35,114 nucleotides of DNA from NCBI RefSeq assembly GCF_016412875.1, contig NZ_JAEKPD010000028.1, positions 1-35,114 on the forward strand, written 5' to 3'. This DNA is from Palleronia pontilimi (GTDB lineage: Bacteria; Pseudomonadota; Alphaproteobacteria; Rhodobacterales; Rhodobacteraceae). This document shows, in pieces, positions 31,438 to 35,114 of this stretch; the first letter of the stretch is position 1; every line of letters begins with the position of its first letter. The notes under the pieces were generated by a model. It did not search any database and was not told where the DNA came from. It saw nothing but the letters and a program-made list of their open reading frames with translations. The translations under genes and the position numbers were made by a program.

Positions 31438-32993
31438 TGGATCGCTCCGGGCTTGGGGGTCCAGCGGCCCGCAAGCCGATCGGACACCGCGTTGAGGTAA
31501 AGACCGTTCATCAGGTGCACCCGCAACCCGGCCGCTGCCGGGTGTCCGGCCCATAGCGGGAAGGTCGACTGGGCCAAAGCCGCGACGGCGAAGCTTGCGA
31601 CGGCCAGGACGGTGGTCGCCCAGATCAGCCCGTCGGCAGGCGGCGGGGGCGGCAGGGTGCCCGCCGAGACCCATGTCGCCCCAAGCTGCAAGGCGAAATA
31701 GGCGACAGTGGCGACCACCGACAGGGCGACGGTGCGCCGGGCAAGCGAGCGCGGGGCGCGGTCGGCAAGTCCCTGCGCGATCAGGTAGACCACGCCGAAG
31801 ATCAGGATCGCGCCAAGCGCGACGGTCTGCGGCGGCTTCGAGGCAAGCCCGAAGGCAAACCCGACGACCACGTAAAGCGCCAGTGCCAGGCCGAAGGACC
31901 GCGCCACGGCAGCAAGGTTCGGCACCGCGACCGGGCCGGGCCGACGGACCTGCGCGACCTCTCGCACCGCACCGCCGGAGGCGAGGAAGGCGTGCGCCTT
32001 GTAGAGCGAATGCGCCACGATGTGCAGCAGCGCCAGCGGGAACAGCGCCAGGCCGCATTGCAGCACCATGAAGCTCATCTGCGCGCAGGTGGACCAAGCC
32101 AGCGCCGCCTTTACCGACGGCTGGGTCAGCGACACCGCGGCCGCCAGCAGCGCGCTGAAGCCACCGACCAAAGCCAGCACCGCCAGCACGCCCGGCGCCG
32201 CGATCAGCACGTCCGCGAAGCGGATCAGAAGGAACCCGCCCGCATTGACCACTCCGGCATGCAGCAGGGCCGAGACCGGCGTCGGCGCCTCCATCACCTC
32301 GATAAGCCAGCCATGCGTGGGCACCAGCGCGGACTTGAAGATCGCCGCCAGCGCAAGGAGCAGCGCGGCCAGCCAGATCGGGCCGGACCCCTCCCCTGCC
32401 CGCGCCGCTGCGTTGATCGTCGCGATGTCGGACGTGCCGAATGCCGCCAGCAGTATGGCCACCGCGACCAGCAGCGCCCCGCTCGCGACGATCCCGCTCA
32501 TGGCCTTCTTCTTGGCGGCGCGCCGGGCGCGTGGCCGCTCGGGGTAGAACAGCAACAGGCGTTGCAGGCAGATACCGGTCGCGACCCATCCGACGGCCAG
32601 CTGCACGACATTGCCCGTGACCACGAGCAGCAGGACACAGGAAATGGTCGCCGCCATCCAGGTCATGAACGCGGGCTGGCGCGCTTCGCCATCCAGGGCC
32701 ACGCGCGAAAAGCGCAGGACCACCCAGCCGACGAAGGCGACCGTCAACGTCATCGCCACGCTGACGATGTCGAGCCGCGCCGACAGCCCGATCGAGGCGA
32801 CGCCGAGAAGCGGGCTTGTCGACGGTCCGGAGACCGCCAGGTCGACAGCGGCGAGCGCGCCCATAACCAGTGCGGCGAGGGCCGCGATTTCGGGCAGGCG
32901 CAGGCGCCAATGCGCGCGGGCGGGGGGATGGAAATGCGTGGCGAGGGCCGAGGCGGCCAGCGCGAGCGGGGCGAGCAGGAGCAGTAAATTCAT
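31434..32993 (-). CDS. dabB: DabB, membrane subunit of dissolved inorganic carbon uptake complex (NuoL/MrpA-like)
   Basis: A 519-residue membrane protein of the proton-conducting NuoL/MrpA family (Proton_antipo_M), with about 13 hydrophobic segments. Typical signatures are GWVATGICLQRLL, LLALAAIFKSALVPTHGWLIEVMEAPTPVSALLHAGVVNAGGFLL (the conserved lysine, proline and histidine region of the channel) and HSLYKAHAFLASGG. It forms the ion-translocating partner of DabA. The ATG at 32993 has a GGAG ribosome-binding site. It ends overlapping the dabA start by four bases. The divergent LysR gene starts 99 bases away. In chemolithoautotrophs this pair supplies carbon to carboxysomes; carbon-dioxide-dependent heterotrophs use it too. 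No RuBisCO genes lie in the window. Confidence 0.93.
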   Translation of the reverse strand: MNLLLLLAPLALAASALATHFHPPARAHWRLRLPEIAALAALVMGALAAVDLAVSGPSTSPLLGVASIGLSARLDIVSVAMTLTVAFVGWVVLRFSRVALDGEARQPAFMTWMAATISCVLLLVVTGNVVQLAVGWVATGICLQRLLLFYPERPRARRAAKKKAMSGIVASGALLVAVAILLAAFGTSDIATINAAARAGEGSGPIWLAALLLALAAIFKSALVPTHGWLIEVMEAPTPVSALLHAGVVNAGGFLLIRFADVLIAAPGVLAVLALVGGFSALLAAAVSLTQPSVKAALAWSTCAQMSFMVLQCGLALFPLALLHIVAHSLYKAHAFLASGGAVREVAQVRRPGPVAVPNLAAVARSFGLALALYVVVGFAFGLASKPPQTVALGAILIFGVVYLIAQGLADRAPRSLARRTVALSVVATVAYFALQLGATWVSAGTLPPPPPADGLIWATTVLAVASFAVAALAQSTFPLWAGHPAAAGLRVHLMNGLYLNAVSDRLAGRWTPKPGAIQ

Positions 32994-33092
32994 CGCAGAT
33001 CTCCGGGAGTGGACCTCCGGTCGAAATAGGGGGCTGCGATCATCAATAAAAATACATTGTGTGGATCATATCGTTCGATTTAATAGAATCAA
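32994..33092. promoter_or_regulatory. Divergent promoter region of dabBA and lysR
   Basis: A 99-base, AT-rich spacer, the expected site of LysR control over both directions. TTC-N9-GAA (33074-33088) contains the T-N11-A core of LysR boxes and sits just upstream of the lysR start, suited to autoregulation. GATCAT occurs twice as a direct repeat (33038-33043 and 33064-33069), 26 bases apart. Both are by-eye candidates only. Confidence 0.4.
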
Positions 33093-33971
33093 ATGCGGCT
33101 TAACTACCATCACCTGCGCTATTTTCAGGAGGTCGCCCGTGAAGGGAACCTGACTCGCGCGGCCGCGCGGCTGAACCTGTCGCAATCCGCGTTGTCGACG
33201 CAAATCCGCCAGCTCGAAGAACGACTGGGCCACGCCCTTTTCGAGCGCACCGGCCGGGCAATGGTCCTGACCGAAACGGGACGGATCGCGCTCGATCACG
33301 CGGAACGCATCTTCAGTGTCGGCGACGATCTTGTCGCCACGCTCGCAGCGGGTGGCGCGGCAAAGGCGCCGCTGCGGGTGGGCGCGCTGTCCACGTTGTC
33401 GCGGAACTTCCAGCTTCGCTTCCTGCGCCCGGCCCTTACCGGCGACGTCGAGTTGATCCTGTCGTCCGGCAACAGTCAGACCCTGCTGCGCGCGCTCGAG
33501 GCCCTGGCCCTTGACGTGGTGCTGCTGACCGATCCACCGCCGCGCGTCACGTTCCCGGATCTCGTCGCGCACCGCATCGCCGAGCAGCCGGTCGGGCTTC
33601 ACGGCACGCAGCGGCGGCTGAGACACGACACGCTTGCCGAGCTTCTGGGTGCGGAGCCCGTCATCCTTCCGACCGAGAGCTCGATCAGGACCGGCTTCGA
33701 CAGCCTGATGGCGCGGCTCGGCGTGACCCCCAGGATAGCGGCAACCGTCGACGACATGGCCATGGTCCGCCTGCTGGCCCGCGAAGACCTGGGCCTCGCG
33801 GTCACCCCGGCGGTCGTGCTTGCGGACGAGTTGGCACAGGGCGTCCTGGCCACCGCGCCGTTCCCGCTGAACGTGGTCGAAAGCTTCTACGCGGTGACCA
33901 CGCCGCGGACCTTCCCGCACCCGCTGCTCGGGCGGCTCGCGGAACCCTTGGCGAACCGGGGTGACGAGTGA
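33093..33971 (+). CDS. LysR family transcriptional regulator, likely controlling dabBA
   Basis: A 292-residue LysR-type regulator. The N-terminal winged HTH (about 1-62) is clear: HHLRYFQEVAREGNLTRAA, LNLSQSALSTQIRQLEERLG, then LFERTGRAMVLTETG. The co-inducer domain follows (about 92-285), with the usual LRVGALSTLSR strand entry. It resembles NhaR in N-terminal wording (NYHHLRYF), a group linked to ion stress, though a bicarbonate or redox signal would suit its neighbour. It is divergent from dabB and is probably its regulator. The ligand cannot be read from sequence. Confidence 0.92.
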   Translation: MRLNYHHLRYFQEVAREGNLTRAAARLNLSQSALSTQIRQLEERLGHALFERTGRAMVLTETGRIALDHAERIFSVGDDLVATLAAGGAAKAPLRVGALSTLSRNFQLRFLRPALTGDVELILSSGNSQTLLRALEALALDVVLLTDPPPRVTFPDLVAHRIAEQPVGLHGTQRRLRHDTLAELLGAEPVILPTESSIRTGFDSLMARLGVTPRIAATVDDMAMVRLLAREDLGLAVTPAVVLADELAQGVLATAPFPLNVVESFYAVTTPRTFPHPLLGRLAEPLANRGDE

Positions 33972-33978
33972 AGCGCAT

Positions 33979-34227
33979 ATGCAGGATGGCCTGATGCGAT
34001 TGTACCGGCTTCCTTGGGAAGCGCAGGAGAGGTCGACATTCCTGGACTTCGCGGCGCAAGCCGGGATCCACTCCGTCGTCGACTGGCGAAACATTCTGGA
34101 GAACGAAGAGGGTTCGGCATGGACCGATTGGTCGTGTAGCGGCGGAGAATACCGGCGAATGTCATTGAAAACCAATGAAAACAGAGGCTTGCAAGAACCC
34201 GCCCCGCCGCCGAAAAAACGCTTGTAA
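33979..34227 (+). CDS. Small hypothetical protein downstream of lysR
   Basis: An open frame of 82 residues (from ATG at 33979; a GTG at 33961 overlapping lysR is another possible start). The product is acidic and unusually tryptophan-rich for its size, with no recognised family, signal peptide or membrane helix; the tail is PPPKKRL. The third-codon-position GC is lower than in the neighbouring genes. It begins eight bases after the lysR stop and could be co-transcribed, but ends only about 30 bases before tRNA-Ser. It may be a real accessory gene or a non-coding frame. Confidence 0.25.
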   Translation: MQDGLMRLYRLPWEAQERSTFLDFAAQAGIHSVVDWRNILENEEGSAWTDWSCSGGEYRRMSLKTNENRGLQEPAPPPKKRL

Positions 34228-34258
34228 CTCCAAAGCGTTACGGTCTATCCCGATCCCC

Positions 34259-34348
34259 GGAGACGTGGCCGAGTGGTCGAAGGCGCTCCCCTGCTAAGGG
34301 AGTAGGCGGGAAACCGTCTCGAGGGTTCGAATCCCTTCGTCTCCGCCA
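34259..34348 (+). tRNA. tRNA-Ser (anticodon GCT)
   Basis: A class II cloverleaf with a long variable arm: acceptor GGAGACG/CGTCTCC, anticodon stem CTCCC/GGGAG around loop CTGCTAA (anticodon GCT), extra arm (TAGGCGGGAAACCGTCTC region), T-loop GGTTCGAATCC, discriminator G and encoded CCA; 90 bases with CCA. It decodes AGC/AGU. Confidence 0.97.
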
Positions 34349-34559
34349 CCATACACTATCGCATCTCTTTCAATGGCTTGCGATGTCGTCGCCACATACA
34401 TTCGCATGTGAGCGAATTAGACCACTTGGACTACAAACGATCTGAAGTGCCGATTCTGAATTTCGATTTTGATATACGGAAATGAGACCTAACCCGCCTC
34501 AGTTCAATCCGTTCGCCAGTTTTGTGAGGATTCCAAGCCCTGTACGCTTGAAAATTCGG
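34349..34559. other. 211-bp AT-richer gap after tRNA-Ser
   Basis: No gene is supported. Base composition is visibly lower in GC than the rest of the window. The 3' end of tRNA-Ser is a common integration site, but no integrase, IS or second copy of the tRNA tail was found in the window. Confidence 0.4.
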
Positions 34560-35033
34560 CTAGGTCTCAACCACGACGGCAGTGCCAGATGCGACCAACA
34601 TGACCATGCTGGCAGCTGCGCTGAGTTCTACATAATCCAAATCGACTGCGACCACGGCATTAGCGCCAACAAGGTCAGCTTCGACTTTTAGTTCGTATAG
34701 TGCCGTACGACGTGCGTCACGCAAGGTCTGCTGAACTGCCTTAGACCTACCGCCCACAATATCCCTAACGCCCGCGAACAGGTCCTTGAAGATGTTCATG
34801 CCGAAGGCGCACTCCGCCGTAACGATCTCTATACGTTTGGTTATTTTAAGGTTTGGCGCTGTCTCAGTTGTAAGCAATATAGCGCCTATCCTCCGATTGG
34901 CCTCCAAATCACCATGGCTCTCTATTCGCATGGCCTCAGCGGCTTTATTAGAGTTCTCAGCGGTGCAAGAAGGGCAATAGTTGCCTACGTGAGTGAAACC
35001 AAGTTTTGCCCCGCATCGCGCACACTTTGCCAT
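34560..35033 (-). CDS. YbjQ family heavy-metal-binding domain protein with N-terminal zinc ribbon
   Basis: A 157-residue protein. The N-terminus is a four-cysteine zinc ribbon, CARC (Cys4, Cys7) and CPSC (Cys20, Cys23). From about residue 45 the fold matches the YbjQ/UPF0145 family: [70 protein letters not shown] and a hydrophobic [12 protein letters not shown] tail. This pairing of a ribbon and a YbjQ domain is known in bacteria; the function is unclear, and 'heavy-metal-binding' is a family label. The coding sequence is AT-richer than genes to the left, suggesting a different origin. Start at 35033 begins the ribbon. Nothing is callable in the last 81 bases of the window. Confidence 0.85.
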   Translation of the reverse strand: MAKCARCGAKLGFTHVGNYCPSCTAENSNKAAEAMRIESHGDLEANRRIGAILLTTETAPNLKITKRIEIVTAECAFGMNIFKDLFAGVRDIVGGRSKAVQQTLRDARRTALYELKVEADLVGANAVVAVDLDYVELSAAASMVMLVASGTAVVVET

Positions 35034-35114
35034 GGATCAAAACCTTCCTCATCACTTGCTCGCTTTCTACGACTGAACCGCGCCGGGTTTGCCGGAGGCT
35101 CCAACTCCTGAGTA

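Noticed and set aside
29080-32910. A 1276-residue open frame that would fuse dabA to upstream sequence
   Set aside because: The added N-terminal part is an out-of-frame shadow of dabB, low in recognisable content. The ATG at 31437 overlapping the dabB stop begins the conserved DabA sequence.
1-35114. CRISPR array, insertion sequence or prophage
   Set aside because: No regularly spaced repeats, transposase, integrase or phage structural sequence was seen on either strand.

Overview
The window looks like a chromosomal segment of a Rhodobacterales (roseobacter-type) alphaproteobacterium. The evidence is high-GC coding sequence, a class II (B12-dependent) ribonucleotide reductase next to a DUF1489 gene, small DUF1127 proteins, a heterotetrameric sarcosine oxidase operon and an HWE-type histidine kinase. 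No phage, transposase, CRISPR or plasmid functions were seen. About 25 protein genes and two tRNA genes can be supported.

Layout. (1) 0.2-3.1 kb: nrdJ (minus) and a divergent DUF1489 gene (plus). (2) 3.1-5.2 kb: small genes on the minus strand: a 2TM protein, a DJ-1/PfpI (Hsp31-like) protein, a DUF1127 protein and a 56-residue basic protein. They are separated by gaps carrying strong hairpins and dyads. (3) 5.4-8.6 kb: two membrane-anchored enzymes, a SpeE-like protein with membrane helices and an alpha/beta hydrolase with a membrane C-terminus. (4) 9-10.4 kb: tRNA-Arg(ACG) and an MltB-type lytic transglycosylase. (5) 10.4-18 kb: a soxB-soxD-soxA-soxG-sdaA operon with a divergent GlxA-type AraC regulator. 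It would oxidise sarcosine to glycine and one-carbon units and deaminate serine to pyruvate, the end of glycine betaine/choline catabolism. (6) 18.1-23.1 kb: a two-component module with a CheB-CheR-PAS-HWE kinase fusion, an overlapping single-domain response regulator and a divergent stand-alone CheB esterase with a putative zinc-binding tail. (7) 23.2-27.2 kb: a strand-coherent trio: a DHA2-type exporter, a 548-residue PEP-utilising protein (central plus phospho-His domains) and a separate 273-residue ATP-grasp subunit. The pair is a split phosphotransferase whose gene order is the reverse of the fused enzymes' domain order. (8) 27.4-28.9 kb: a putative glycolipid-binding protein and a PlsC-like acyltransferase with an atypical motif. 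(9) 29.1-34 kb: dabB-dabA, a proton-coupled dissolved inorganic carbon uptake system, with a divergent LysR regulator. (10) 34.2 kb to the end: tRNA-Ser(GCT), then lower-GC sequence with a zinc-ribbon YbjQ protein, possibly the edge of an acquired segment.

The least explained pieces are the split PEP-utilising pair next to its exporter and the CheB/CheR/HWE module with a second CheB. Function assignments come from reading translated sequence and recalling family motifs; no database search was possible.
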